A stretch of DNA of 64,000 nt from Streptacidiphilus jiangxiensis (GCF_900109465.1 NZ_FOAZ01000034.1:1-64000); one strand, 5' to 3'. Shown: positions 15,775 through 24,879, numbered from the stretch's first letter. Notes: generated by a model not told the origin, from the sequence alone. Made by a program: numbers and translations.

Positions 15775-16173
15775 TCAGCGCCCCACGCCGCCGTCGCGCA
15801 CCGTGTACTTGCCGCCGACCCAGGCCCGCAGTTGCTCCGCGAGGGCGGCCCGGTCCTCCTCGGGGACCGCCGACGCCGGGAGGATCGCGGCCCCGTGCTC
15901 CACGTCCTGCGTGGTCCACAGACCCGGGCGCTCCACGACGTAGTGGACCTTCGCCCACACCATGTCCCGCACACCGCGGTCGTCGGTCAGCCGGATGCCC
16001 GTCTCGGAGAGCTCGACGGTGACCTTGCCCTCGTTCCGCTCGGCGATCCTGGCCGAGGCCGAGGCCAGGATCTTCTTCTTCAATCCGCCGAAGAGGCCGG
16101 AGAAGTTGCTCGCCGAGGCAAGCAACTCCTCGATCTCAGTGCGCGTCAGGTCGAAGGTGTAGGCGAACGCCAT
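15775..16173 (-). CDS. YcxB-like domain protein
   Basis: A 132-residue protein resembling the soluble C-terminal part of YcxB-like proteins (VTVELSETGIRLTDDRGVRDMVWAKVHYVVERPGLW, ILPASAVPEEDRAALAEQLRAWV). The two membrane helices normally present in the family are absent: the N-terminus is a helix-rich soluble segment (FDLTRTEIEELLASASNFSGLFGGLKKKI). Function unknown. It is convergent with the TetR gene and is followed by no recognisable operon partner. Confidence 0.72.
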   Translation of the reverse strand: MAFAYTFDLTRTEIEELLASASNFSGLFGGLKKKILASASARIAERNEGKVTVELSETGIRLTDDRGVRDMVWAKVHYVVERPGLWTTQDVEHGAAILPASAVPEEDRAALAEQLRAWVGGKYTVRDGGVGR

Positions 16174-16317
16174 GGCCGAAAGCCTCCCTGGATCCGGACG
16201 CCTGTGCGTCCGCGAGTGGAGTGGAGGCTAGCAGTCCGATCATCATCTCCCAGATGGCCCTGGGCAGGACGGAGTGCGTGGGTCCGCCCTGCCCGAGGAT
16301 GGCGTCGTCGGCCGACC

Positions 16318-16334
16318 GACCCCCGCGAGGGGTC
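16318..16334 (-). terminator. Short GC hairpin at the 3' end of the metallophosphoesterase gene
   Basis: GACCCC-CGCGA-GGGGTC; the right arm includes two bases of the stop codon at 16333. No T-tract follows. Weak candidate terminator. Confidence 0.35.
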
Positions 16335-17502
16335 AGCGGCAGGAGCCGGTGCCCGTGTCGCGGTACTGCAGCGCCGAGGAGTCGAAGCCCGGGCCCGGCA
16401 GGACGGGCTGGTAGTCCCAGCTGTAGCCGTGGGACTTGAGCGTGAGCTTCAGGACGCCGAACGCGCCCGCCTGCCCGGTGACCACGTTGGGGTTGTCGTA
16501 GTTGCCCGCCGTACCCGCGAGGGTGTCCAGGGCCTCGCCGCCGGAGCCGACGACGAACTCCGGGATGCCGTGCTTCGGGTCGTAGTCGCCCGCCGGATCC
16601 ATCGCGCGGAGGCGGGCGTAGGCGTGCTCGTGCCCGTTGAGGACGAGCGTGGCGTGGTTCTGGTACAGCAGCTGCCACCAGGCGTCGGCCGCCGCGCCCT
16701 CGACACCGCCCGCGCCCGGCGCGGCCGCCGGGACCGTCGCGGTGGAGGCGGTCGTGGCGCTGAAGGTCGGCTGGTGCCAGTACGCGATGGTGCACGGACG
16801 CGAGTTGGCGGCCAGGTCCTGGGAGAGCCACTGGGTCTCCTGGGCCAGCAGGCCGTTGTCCGTGGTGGAGCAGTCGTGGTTGAACGCGTCGGAGTTGCAC
16901 TCGGCGTTGAGCGAGATGATGTGCCAGTTGCCGAGGTTGTAGGAGTACCAGCCCTGGTTGTCGGCGGTGTCGTCGCCGGCCTGGCCCTGGTTGGTCGGCG
17001 CCCCGGACTGGTCGTGTCCGTTGAAGTAGCTGAAGTACCCGTTGCCGTTCTGGCCGGCCTCGTTGTCGCCCTTCTTGGCGTACGGGTAGTACTCGTGGTT
17101 GCCCGGCGCCGGGCGCTCGAGCATCTTCAGGCCTCCCCAGGCCTGGTCGAAGGACTGCTGGAAGTCGGTCAACTTGCCGACCTGGTACTGCTCGTCCCCC
17201 AGCAGGGCCACCGCGTCCGGGTGCATGGCCGTGGCCTGCCCGGCGGTGGCGAACTCGGCGCTCATCCCGCCCAGGGTCGGGCTGCCGCACTTGAGGGATG
17301 TCGGAGTGCCGGCGTTCTCGGGGTCGTCGGGCTCGCAGGCGATGTCACCGACGGCCGCCAAGGTGTATGTCGCCTCGCTGTGGTGGGCGTAGGGCCAGTC
17401 GTTGTCGTTACTGCCGTGACCTGCTGCGGCGACGGCGGTGCCGGTGACCGCGAGTACGGCCAGTCCGACGGTCGCGGCGGAGATCTTGGTAACGCGGCGC
17501 AT
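16333..17502 (-). CDS. Secreted metallophosphoesterase (purple acid phosphatase-like)
   Basis: 389 residues from ATG 17502, with GGAAGGA upstream; the longer open frame upstream runs through the promoter repeats. It has a Sec signal peptide (MRRVTKISAATVGLAVLAVTGTAVAAAG). All dinuclear-metal motifs are present in order: AAVGDIA, LLGDEQY, APGNHEYY, AYWHQP and LNGHEHAY. It probably hydrolyses phosphate esters outside the cell. GTTCACC-type repeats resembling PHO boxes lie 84-114 bases upstream, suggesting induction by phosphate starvation through PhoP. Confidence 0.92.
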   Translation of the reverse strand: MRRVTKISAATVGLAVLAVTGTAVAAAGHGSNDNDWPYAHHSEATYTLAAVGDIACEPDDPENAGTPTSLKCGSPTLGGMSAEFATAGQATAMHPDAVALLGDEQYQVGKLTDFQQSFDQAWGGLKMLERPAPGNHEYYPYAKKGDNEAGQNGNGYFSYFNGHDQSGAPTNQGQAGDDTADNQGWYSYNLGNWHIISLNAECNSDAFNHDCSTTDNGLLAQETQWLSQDLAANSRPCTIAYWHQPTFSATTASTATVPAAAPGAGGVEGAAADAWWQLLYQNHATLVLNGHEHAYARLRAMDPAGDYDPKHGIPEFVVGSGGEALDTLAGTAGNYDNPNVVTGQAGAFGVLKLTLKSHGYSWDYQPVLPGPGFDSSALQYRDTGTGSCR

Positions 17503-17585
17503 GCGCGGTGTCCTTCCACGGGAGGTGAGCCACCGCACGCTAAGCTCCGCGTCCGGCGCCTGACACAAACACGCTCTGGCGCTTC

Positions 17586-17628
17586 GGTGAACTCTTCGGT
17601 GAATGCTTGGGTGAACGCTTCGGTGGCC
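17586..17628 (-). promoter_or_regulatory. PHO-box-like direct repeats upstream of the phosphatase
   Basis: On the minus strand GTTCACCCAAG, ATTCACCGAAG and GTTCACCGAAG follow each other, with a fourth degenerate copy (GGCCACCGAAG). The core GTTCACC is that of Streptomyces PhoP-binding direct-repeat units. The period is 12 bases rather than the usual 11, which weakens the match. The location before a phosphatase gene supports it. Confidence 0.6.
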
Positions 17629-17734
17629 GCCCGGATGCGCCACCCGGAGCGCTGCACACGCCAGTTGCGGGGCGGATCCGGCGACGCACATGAGTGTCGC
17701 CGGACCACCCGACGCAGAAGAACCTGGAGGTACG

Positions 17735-18523
17735 GTGGCATCTCGGTCGTCTCACGCCGGGGTGGTGACCCTGGCCGCAGTCGGGGCAGTCGCCATGGCC
17801 GGCCTTTCTGCCTGGGCGACGAGCTCTCCTGACGGGGCCGCCGATGCATCGGCAGCCGGCTCAACAGCGGTCACCGGTGACGTGCTGGTCGGCGTTGATG
17901 GGCGCACCCTGACGGCATCGGTGTTCTGGAACGGCTGCGAGGACCGGCCCACGCTCGTCGCGGCGGAGACCTCCAGCGCCGTCACCCTGCAGGTCGTGCG
18001 ACACAGGCATGCTCCCCCGGACGCGGTGTGCGACAACGGTCAGGCACAGCATCTCTCGGTGTCCCTCGACCATCCGCTGGGCAACCGCAGCTTGGGCGGC
18101 CCCGGCCACACCTCGGACACGAGCACGTTCATGGCCAAGGATCTTCGTCAGCCTGGCTATCTCCCAGCCGGATACTCCCCGACATCGGACGTCATGGCCA
18201 ACGTCGACAGTGCCACCGTGCACGTCGACCGCGATGGTGCGCACTTCCTCACCTCGCCCACGCCGTCGTGGGAGCGCGGATACGCATCTGGCCATGAAGG
18301 AATCTTGATCATTACGGAGACGGTCGGCGAATCGACGCCGACGACCGGGGCGTCCGTGAGCGTCAACGGGCACCTGGGGCACTTCACTGTCCGCCCGGCA
18401 ACGGGCCGTCAGCTGGGCGAGACCCTGTCCTGGTTCGATGGCACCTACACAATGACGATTCAGGAACAGGATCCAGACCTCACTGAGGCGGACGTGCTAT
18501 GGATTGCGCAGGGCCTGCACTGA
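17735..18523 (+). CDS. Putative exported protein, DUF4367-like C-terminus
   Basis: 262 residues from GTG 17735, chosen because GGAGG lies just upstream; an earlier in-frame ATG exists at 17690. The N-terminus is a signal peptide or anchor (VVTLAAVGAVAMAGLSAWA). The C-terminal 70 residues (GASVSVNGHLGHFTV, ETLSWFDGTYTMTIQ, LTEADVLWIAQGLH) resemble the DUF4367 type of sensor-associated extracytoplasmic domain, a tentative match. Two Cys residues (NGCEDRP, DAVCDNG) may form a disulfide. Function unknown. Confidence 0.72.
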   Translation: MASRSSHAGVVTLAAVGAVAMAGLSAWATSSPDGAADASAAGSTAVTGDVLVGVDGRTLTASVFWNGCEDRPTLVAAETSSAVTLQVVRHRHAPPDAVCDNGQAQHLSVSLDHPLGNRSLGGPGHTSDTSTFMAKDLRQPGYLPAGYSPTSDVMANVDSATVHVDRDGAHFLTSPTPSWERGYASGHEGILIITETVGESTPTTGASVSVNGHLGHFTVRPATGRQLGETLSWFDGTYTMTIQEQDPDLTEADVLWIAQGLH

Positions 18524-18729
18524 GACAGGCAACGCGTCGAGGCCTCTGGGGAACGGCACCGCAAGGCCGTGCCGTCGCGGGGAGCGGACTTCCTGGGCCC
18601 ACCGAACCGGTCACATGTGGCCGGTCGTGTGACCTGTCAGAAGGTGAGGTCCGACTGCGATGATCGGCTTCCTGCTGGGCGGCGGGCGGACCTGACTGGT
18701 TCCACGTCAGGGGAGGACGAGGGGGCTGT

Positions 18730-20424
18730 ATGGCGGGGGCAGCGTTGGAGTTCGCCGGGTTGCGGCTCGAGGATCCGAGGGAGCTGGGCGGATTCCGTCC
18801 GCTGGCGCGTCTGGGTGAGGGCGGGATGGGCCAGGTGTTCCTCGCGCTCTCCCCAGGCGAACAATGGGCGGCAGTGAAGGTCATCCGCCGCGACTTCGCC
18901 GGGGACCCCGAGTTCAGGGGCCGCTTCGCGGCGGAGGTCCGAGCCGCTCAGAGGGTGCGTGGCGCGCATCTGGCATCGTTGCTGGCCGCGGACCTGGACG
19001 GTGAAGAGCCCTGGCTGGCCACCACCTACGTGGCCGGCCCGTCCCTTCTTGAGCTGGTGACCGCTCACGGGCCGCTGCCGGCTGAGCAGGTGATGCTGCT
19101 GGCCTGGGGCATCGCCCACGCCCTCACCGACATCCACGCGGCGGACATCGTCCACCGGGACCTCAAGCCCGCAAACGTCATCCTGGACGAGACCGGTCCG
19201 AAGGTCATCGACTTCGGCATCGTCAAATCCCTGACCCAGTCCGTCACGCATCGCAGCAGTTCCACCCGGATCGGCACCCCCCTGTACATGTCGCCCGAGC
19301 AGGCCATGGGCCGCCCGGTCGGCGCGCCGTCCGACATCTTCGCCCTGGGCTCCACCCTCCATCGCCTGGCGACCGGCCGCGAGGCCTTCGCCGCCGACAA
19401 CGAATGGGCCGTCGCCCACCGCATCGTCGCCGACCACCCCGACCTCACCGGCCTCACACCTCGGCTGCGCGACCTGATCGCCGCCTGCCTGGACAAGGAC
19501 CCCGACCACCGCCCCACCCCGGAGTGGGTGCGGACCTGGTGCGAGACCAGCCTGGGCGACACCCTCGGCCCCGGTGCGTGGATGGCCATCGAGGGATCCC
19601 GGACGGCCATCCGGAGCCGCACACAGGCACTGCGCACCCTCACAGTTCTCACCTCAGCCGGCGGCCCCGAAACACACCCCAGGACGATCCCGGACATCGC
19701 TCCGAACAAGCCGACCGGCGCGAAACCCCCTACCCCGCCCGGTGATTCAGCTGACCCCGCGACGGCAGGCAAGCCCACGACCGGACCCATCGGCGCCCCC
19801 GTGCCATCGCTCGAGCCGGTCATCGTCACCAAGAGCCAGAAAGACGTCAAGAACACTCCCCACACGCACCTGATAGGCCTCACGGTGGGACTGGTTGCCG
19901 GTGTCGTATTTGCCGGCTTCGGGCTCCTGCTGAGGTTGATACCGGATGCGACTCCGACCGCTGCTTGGGCCCCTGCGTCCCTGGGCATCTCCTTCTTTCT
20001 CATCATTTACGCGCTGGGCCTCAGGAACGACCACGGGCCGGATGTCGTCACCGTCGACAGCCAGGGCCTGACCTTCCAGCAGCAGCCGAACCGCAAGAAG
20101 GACGAACGATCCTCCCACGCGGTCGCATGGGCGGACATCTCTGTCATCAAGGTCACTGGCGGGGAGCAGCGCGCCGGGCACGGTGGCCCGGTCCGCGACC
20201 GCTCCGGTCGTCTGGTGGCGGCGGGACCCAAGTCTGAACTGCACGTGAGGTACCTCGATCACGTGCTCCCGGGCGAGCGGCTCGGCTCCGACCTCGGTTC
20301 GGGCTGGCACAGAATCTACGGCCCCTCAACCAGGTTTCCGTGGGCCGTCCCCGCCTGCGAACTGCGGGACGGCCTCGCCCGCTTCGCCGGCGACCGGTAC
20401 GAACACCCGGACCAGACCGCCTGA
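18730..20424 (+). CDS. Membrane Ser/Thr protein kinase (Hanks type) with novel C-terminal domain
   Basis: 564 residues. The kinase domain (about 20-275) has the glycine loop GEGGMGQVF at 29-37, ATP-binding K50 (AAVKVIRR), catalytic H142-R-D-L-K-P-A-N and D161-F-G, and GTPLYMSPEQ. A Pro-rich linker (about 320-360) leads to two transmembrane helices (LIGLTVGLVAGVVFAGFGLLL and ASLGISFFLIIYALGL). The C-terminal 130 residues are a globular region (VVTVDSQGLTFQQQP, AWADISVIKV) lacking PASTA repeats. Topology predicts kinase and C-domain on the same, cytoplasmic side, joined by a helical hairpin. The C-domain resembles PH-like intracellular membrane domains (inference). Confidence 0.93.
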   Translation: MAGAALEFAGLRLEDPRELGGFRPLARLGEGGMGQVFLALSPGEQWAAVKVIRRDFAGDPEFRGRFAAEVRAAQRVRGAHLASLLAADLDGEEPWLATTYVAGPSLLELVTAHGPLPAEQVMLLAWGIAHALTDIHAADIVHRDLKPANVILDETGPKVIDFGIVKSLTQSVTHRSSSTRIGTPLYMSPEQAMGRPVGAPSDIFALGSTLHRLATGREAFAADNEWAVAHRIVADHPDLTGLTPRLRDLIAACLDKDPDHRPTPEWVRTWCETSLGDTLGPGAWMAIEGSRTAIRSRTQALRTLTVLTSAGGPETHPRTIPDIAPNKPTGAKPPTPPGDSADPATAGKPTTGPIGAPVPSLEPVIVTKSQKDVKNTPHTHLIGLTVGLVAGVVFAGFGLLLRLIPDATPTAAWAPASLGISFFLIIYALGLRNDHGPDVVTVDSQGLTFQQQPNRKKDERSSHAVAWADISVIKVTGGEQRAGHGGPVRDRSGRLVAAGPKSELHVRYLDHVLPGERLGSDLGSGWHRIYGPSTRFPWAVPACELRDGLARFAGDRYEHPDQTA

Positions 20425-20465
20425 CGTCGGCTCACGATCGCGGAGCCAGCCTGCGCCATGGAGGC

Positions 20466-21590
20466 TCAATGCGAGCGGGAGGTGCGCTTGCCGAGGAGGC
20501 CGGCAAGCAGCATGACGAGCACGCCGATCCCCGCGCCGCAGACCGTCCACAGGACGCGGTAGCCCTCGGCGGCGTAGTCGGAGGGCTGTGGGAGGTCAAT
20601 CAGGACAAGCGCCCCCGCCGCGATGGCCGCACAGTAGATCGCGTAGTTCAAGAAGCGGATCCCCACCCCGTGCATCAACAGCACGAGCGCGACCACTTCG
20701 AGTCCGCGCTCGACCGCGAACAGCCTCAGTCCGTGCTCACTGGTGGGAATCAGCAGCAGCAACGCGGCAGCGACGGCACCGATCAACGCGCCGGCAAGGC
20801 GCTGTGCGCTGACCAGCGTGGCCTGCTCCAGGCTCGGCTTCAGCGCGATCATGGTCGCGATCGGCAGCCAGACGCCGTGCGACAGGTTCAGTCCGAATGC
20901 CAGCGCGACGCTGCCGGCGATGGCCAGGGCCCGGATCACCGCGAACATGACCTTCGGGCGGGTCAGCTTCTGGCGCGACGTGTCGCCGGGGAGTTCCGCA
21001 ATCGGCTGGGGCCGGTCCTCGCGTCCGCGGATCAGCCACCCGATGAACGTCACCACGATCCACAACGCCGACCCCCCGGCCCAGGCGAGCACCTGACCCC
21101 AGGTGTAGCTGGCGAGGCGAGGGTGCTGATGGAAGCTGAACGCGAGCGACAGGGCGAGGATGAACCAGACGTTGAGCAGCAGGCCGGTCACGAACCTGCG
21201 AACCCCGAAAGCAACTGCCAGCCCGGCCACCAACGTGACGGCGAAGGCGGCCAGCACCGACCAACCCCACGCGTCCGCTCCGATGCCGAACCCCAACGCG
21301 GTCAGCCCCGCGCCGATCAGCGCAAAGACGGCGACATGCGACGCACGGTGCCCGTAGCTCCCGCCGGGGTCGTCCAGCCACGCAAACAGCAGGCCGAACA
21401 ACGCGCTGAGCAGGTACTCCTCATGGCCGATCGCCCAGAAGACGACCAGCGGCACCAGCGCGATGTCCAGGAACAGCACCGCTCGCGGCCAGTTCACGCC
21501 CTCGGGGTGGAGTTGGAAGACCTCCGACGCCCAACCCTTGACCTTCCCCCCGTGACGGGGCTGCCCTGCTGATCCGATCGCACTGGCCAT
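20466..21590 (-). CDS. FUSC-family membrane protein (aromatic acid exporter-like)
   Basis: 374 residues with about ten transmembrane helices in two sets. The second half carries the FUSC signature (GSVALAFGLNLSHGVWLPIATMIALKPSLEQATLVSAQRLAGALIGAV). FUSC/YccS/AaeB-type proteins are linked to export of aromatic acids or other small anions. ATG 21590 is the first start after the upstream gap. No regulator is adjacent. It converges with the kinase gene across 41 bases holding a weak GGCTC/GAGCC hairpin. Confidence 0.88.
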   Translation of the reverse strand: MASAIGSAGQPRHGGKVKGWASEVFQLHPEGVNWPRAVLFLDIALVPLVVFWAIGHEEYLLSALFGLLFAWLDDPGGSYGHRASHVAVFALIGAGLTALGFGIGADAWGWSVLAAFAVTLVAGLAVAFGVRRFVTGLLLNVWFILALSLAFSFHQHPRLASYTWGQVLAWAGGSALWIVVTFIGWLIRGREDRPQPIAELPGDTSRQKLTRPKVMFAVIRALAIAGSVALAFGLNLSHGVWLPIATMIALKPSLEQATLVSAQRLAGALIGAVAAALLLLIPTSEHGLRLFAVERGLEVVALVLLMHGVGIRFLNYAIYCAAIAAGALVLIDLPQPSDYAAEGYRVLWTVCGAGIGVLVMLLAGLLGKRTSRSH

Positions 21591-21741
21591 CGTCGACCTC
21601 GCTCGCCCTCGTCGCCGGACATGTCGCTCCTGTCGCGCACTCTCCGATCCCGTCGACATCGCTTCGACTGCCGTCGACCCCGGACGGGGCAGGTACTCCC
21701 TGCGGGTTCCCGCGCCTCAGTGGCTCACACGGCCGGCGGGC

Positions 21742-22092
21742 TTACCCGCCCGGAGAAGCTTCGTCCGCGTGGACATCAAAGCTCATCCGACCCTCAGCGC
21801 TCACGCTCGGGCCCTCGGAGCGGAAGGTGCCGGCTATCCATCTCGTGAGCCGACCGGTGTCTTCTGCGTCACCGGTCAGGGTCACGTGCACGCTGCCGGA
21901 GCCCGCCGGAGCCAGGGCCTTGCCGGGCCGGTCAGTGCCTCCTGAGGCCGCGTCCACGTCGTAGATCCTCGTGTGCAGCATTCCTGGAGCCTTGGGTACC
22001 TGCCGTTCCGTGGTGGTGAAGCTGCCGGCCACTGCGGCAACCACGGCGCGGACCGCCTCGGCATTGCCTGTGAGTGCCATGTGCACAGCCAT
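21742..22092 (-). CDS. Small hypothetical protein with a duplicated strand-helix unit
   Basis: 116 residues from ATG 22092, preceded by GGAGGAGG. The sequence contains two similar halves: MALTGNAEAVRAVVAAVAGSF near the N-terminus and VTLTGDAEDTGRLTRWIAGTF in the middle. This points to an internal duplication of a beta-alpha unit. The family is not recognised. It is divergent from the CopD-like gene, and the iron box at 22207-22225 lies between them, so it may also be iron-regulated. Confidence 0.72.
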   Translation of the reverse strand: MAVHMALTGNAEAVRAVVAAVAGSFTTTERQVPKAPGMLHTRIYDVDAASGGTDRPGKALAPAGSGSVHVTLTGDAEDTGRLTRWIAGTFRSEGPSVSAEGRMSFDVHADEASPGG

Positions 22093-22206
22093 CGTGTACC
22101 TCCTCCGACCCAAAGCCAGCGTGCGCCGAGGAGGAGCGTCCCGCGACAGGGACACCCGAGATTCCCTGCAGGCTCGCCCTCCGCGATTCCGCCTCGCCCA
22201 AGGAGC

Positions 22207-22225
22207 TTAGGTAAGGCTAACCTAA
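22207..22225. promoter_or_regulatory. Iron box (IdeR/DmdR-type operator)
   Basis: TTAGGTAAGGCTAACCTAA matches the actinobacterial iron-box consensus TTAGGTTAGGCTAACCTAA at 18 of 19 positions. It lies 43 bases before the CopD-like ATG and 115 bases before the divergent small gene. Fe-loaded IdeR/DmdR1 would be expected to repress transcription here. Confidence 0.85.
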
Positions 22226-22267
22226 TCAAGCTTCGTGCCTGCTCCTGCCCTCGAAGGATGGTTCGCC

Positions 22268-23506
22268 ATGCCCTTTTCCTCCCTGCCCGCACCATCGGCG
22301 TCCCTCGCGGCGGCGCCACCCTCGACCCCGCTCGGGCCGTTCGAGGACAGTGCGTTGGCCTGGGCGGGCTGGACGACGGTCATGTCCTTCGTCGGCCTGA
22401 TCGCGCTCGCCCTGCTGGTGGCGGCCCCGGCCCGAACCGCGGGGGCGCGGATCCGCGTTCGGGTCCGCTCGCGGCTGGCGGCCGCGTCCGTGGCGTCCGG
22501 CCTGCTCGCCGGCCCGGCCGCGTGGACGGCGCTGGCCCATGAGGCCGCCGGCGGCCCGGGGGCGGGCTACGACTACGCCGCCGCGTGGGACGGGCTCTTC
22601 GACGGCACCACCTCCGGCCTCCTGTCCGGACTGCAGGTGACGCTGCCCGTCCTCGGCGCGATCCTCCTCGCACCGGCCGCGCTGCGCCCGACCCTCGGCT
22701 CCCGCGCGGGCGCCACACTGCTCCTCGCGGGGCTGACGACCGGTCTGGTGGCCCTGGGCAGCGCCAGGTTCCCGACCCAGGTCCGCAACGGCCTCGGCCG
22801 GACCGTCATGGAGACGGTCGTGTGGATGCTCCACCTCTTCGGCGCCGCCGTGTGGCTGGGCGGCCTGGTCGGACTGCTGCTGCTCGCCCTGCCCGGCGCG
22901 GTGGACCCCACGGCGCGCGCGGCCTTCTGGGGCCCGGCCGTCCGGCGCTTCTCCGTCGCGGCCATGGCCTGCGTCGCCGCGATCACCCTGTCCGGGCTCT
23001 TCCTGTACTGGGAGCACGTCGACGGCCTCGGACAGCTCGTCAGCACCATGTACGGGCGCGTGCTGGGCGTGAAGATCCTCGTGTTCGGCTCGGTGCTGGC
23101 ACTCGGTGCGTTCAACCAGTTCTGGCTGCATCCCCGGATCGAGGCGCTGCGCGTGGCGGGTGATCCCGGCCGTCGCGCCGGCATCGCGCTGCGACGCTTC
23201 CCCGTCGTCGTGGCGGCCGAGATCGTGCTGGTGCTGCTGGTACTCCTCATAGCCCCGTTCCTGCACGGCTCCGCCCGTAACCAGGCCTTCCAGGCCGAGG
23301 CGGCGCGACACACGGCGTCCGCCACCGCGCCGCTGCCGAAGCTGCCGCCCAAGCAGGCGTCGGCTTCGACCTGGGGCTGGGGGATCTCCGAGACCGTGTC
23401 CGTCGCAGGCGTCATGGCGATCTGTTACCGCTGCTCGGGACGGATCGCCCGGCGACGCACCGCGGACACCGCGCCCGCACCGGTGGCCCCGGCCACGGCC
23501 GGGTAA
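22268..23506 (+). CDS. CopD-domain integral membrane protein under an iron box
   Basis: 412 residues with about nine transmembrane helices. The C-terminal half matches the copper resistance D (CopD) domain (VWMLHLFGAAVWLGGLVGLLLL, ITLSGLFLYWEHVDGLGQLVSTMYGRVLGVKILVFGSVLALGAFNQFWLHPRI). CopD proteins are linked to copper uptake across the membrane, but the operator here is for iron. Its role may therefore be in iron/copper or haem-related transport (inference). ATG 22268 is preferred over the upstream GTG at 22235, which has no ribosome site. Confidence 0.88.
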   Translation: MPFSSLPAPSASLAAAPPSTPLGPFEDSALAWAGWTTVMSFVGLIALALLVAAPARTAGARIRVRVRSRLAAASVASGLLAGPAAWTALAHEAAGGPGAGYDYAAAWDGLFDGTTSGLLSGLQVTLPVLGAILLAPAALRPTLGSRAGATLLLAGLTTGLVALGSARFPTQVRNGLGRTVMETVVWMLHLFGAAVWLGGLVGLLLLALPGAVDPTARAAFWGPAVRRFSVAAMACVAAITLSGLFLYWEHVDGLGQLVSTMYGRVLGVKILVFGSVLALGAFNQFWLHPRIEALRVAGDPGRRAGIALRRFPVVVAAEIVLVLLVLLIAPFLHGSARNQAFQAEAARHTASATAPLPKLPPKQASASTWGWGISETVSVAGVMAICYRCSGRIARRRTADTAPAPVAPATAG

Positions 23507-23619
23507 CCGCAAGCTTCCCCGGACCCTTCACATGCTCGGCGTCTCCCCGCCGTCCTTGGCGAGCTCGAACCGGGGCGGGTGCGAGGGAACCCGCTCGCGG
23601 GGTCTCACGTCACAGGTCC

Positions 23620-24879
23620 GTGGCGATGACGAAGACGAAGAGTGCGCTCGCGGCGGCAACGGTCGCGGGACTGCTGGCGATCACCGGTTGTGCGAGCGCG
23701 GGGCCCGCGCCGGCGCGGAGCGACGTGCTGCGCGTCGACGCGCCGGTGGCGGCCGCGCCCGTGGCCGACATCCGGTCGGCCGCCGTGCCGAGCGCCGAAC
23801 TCGGCCTGGCGCTGCTGAGTCGGCTGAGCGGGAAGGGCGACGTCGCGGTCTCGCCCGCGAGTCTGGAAGGCGCGCTCGCCCTGCTGCTGCCCGGTACGCG
23901 GGGGGCGACCGCCGACGAGATCCGCGCGCTGCTGGGCACCCGGCTGTCCGGTGACGCGTACGCCGCCGCCCTCGGCGCACTGCGCCGAGGGGAGCTGACA
24001 CAAGCCACCCAGGACCACAACGATCTCAGCTACGCGGACGACCTGTGGCTGCAGAGCGGCCTGCGGCTGCGCTCCCCCTATCTGCGGACCCTCGCCGCCG
24101 CCTTCGACACCGGCGTGCACACGGTGGACTTCGAGAAGGACCCCGGCGGCGCGGTCGCGGCCATCAACGCGCAGGTCCTGCACGAGACCCGCGGCATGAT
24201 CCCGAAGCTGTTCGACCAGGGCAGCCTGAACACGTCGACGAGGCTCGCGCTGACCGACGCGCTCTACCTCCACGCGGACTGGGCCCGGAGCTTCGATTCG
24301 GACAAGACCACGGCCGCGCCGTTCCACCTCGCCGACGGCCAGGTGGTCCAGGTGCCCACCATGACCGGCGACGTGGACGCCCGCGCCGGTTCCGTCCAGG
24401 GCTGGCAGACGGCCGAACTCCCCTACCGGGGCGCGCACCTGGCCATGGACCTGCTGCTCCCGGCCGCCTCCGGGCAGGCGCTGCCGACCGCCGCCCAACT
24501 CGGCGCGGCCCTGGCCTCGGTCGGCCAGGGGACACCGGCCACCGTCCACCTGCCCCGGTTCCACTTCTCCTACGGCCAGGAGCTGTCGGGCGTCCTGCAG
24601 TCGCTGGGCGTGCGCACCGTGTTCGGCCCGGCCGCCGACCTCGGCGGCATCCCGGCGGACGGGACCTCCCTGCACGTCAGCACCGTGGTCCAGCGCGCCA
24701 GGGTGGACGTCGACGAGCAGGGCACCACGGCCGCTGCCGCGACCGGCATCGGCGTCGCGACCTCCGCCGAGCTCCCTCCCCCGCGCGAGATCTCCTTCGA
24801 CCGGCCGTTCCTCTTCCTGATCCGCGACACCACCACCGGGCAGGTGCTCTTCCTCGGCCGCGTCACCGACCCGCGCTGA
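23620..24879 (+). CDS. Serpin-family protease inhibitor lipoprotein
   Basis: 419 residues, GTG start. A lipoprotein signal (AGLLAITGCAS) anchors it outside the cell. The serpin core follows: VSPASLEGALALLLPGTRGATADEIRALLG, DALYLHADWARSF, MDLLLPA. The hinge and reactive loop (DEQGTTAAAATGIGVA) and the C-terminal signature (FDRPFLFLIRDTTTGQVLFLGRVTDP) are also present. The small-residue hinge is consistent with an inhibitory serpin that traps serine or cysteine proteases by loop insertion. Serpins are patchy in bacteria. The target is unknown. Confidence 0.95.
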   Translation: MAMTKTKSALAAATVAGLLAITGCASAGPAPARSDVLRVDAPVAAAPVADIRSAAVPSAELGLALLSRLSGKGDVAVSPASLEGALALLLPGTRGATADEIRALLGTRLSGDAYAAALGALRRGELTQATQDHNDLSYADDLWLQSGLRLRSPYLRTLAAAFDTGVHTVDFEKDPGGAVAAINAQVLHETRGMIPKLFDQGSLNTSTRLALTDALYLHADWARSFDSDKTTAAPFHLADGQVVQVPTMTGDVDARAGSVQGWQTAELPYRGAHLAMDLLLPAASGQALPTAAQLGAALASVGQGTPATVHLPRFHFSYGQELSGVLQSLGVRTVFGPAADLGGIPADGTSLHVSTVVQRARVDVDEQGTTAAAATGIGVATSAELPPPREISFDRPFLFLIRDTTTGQVLFLGRVTDPR

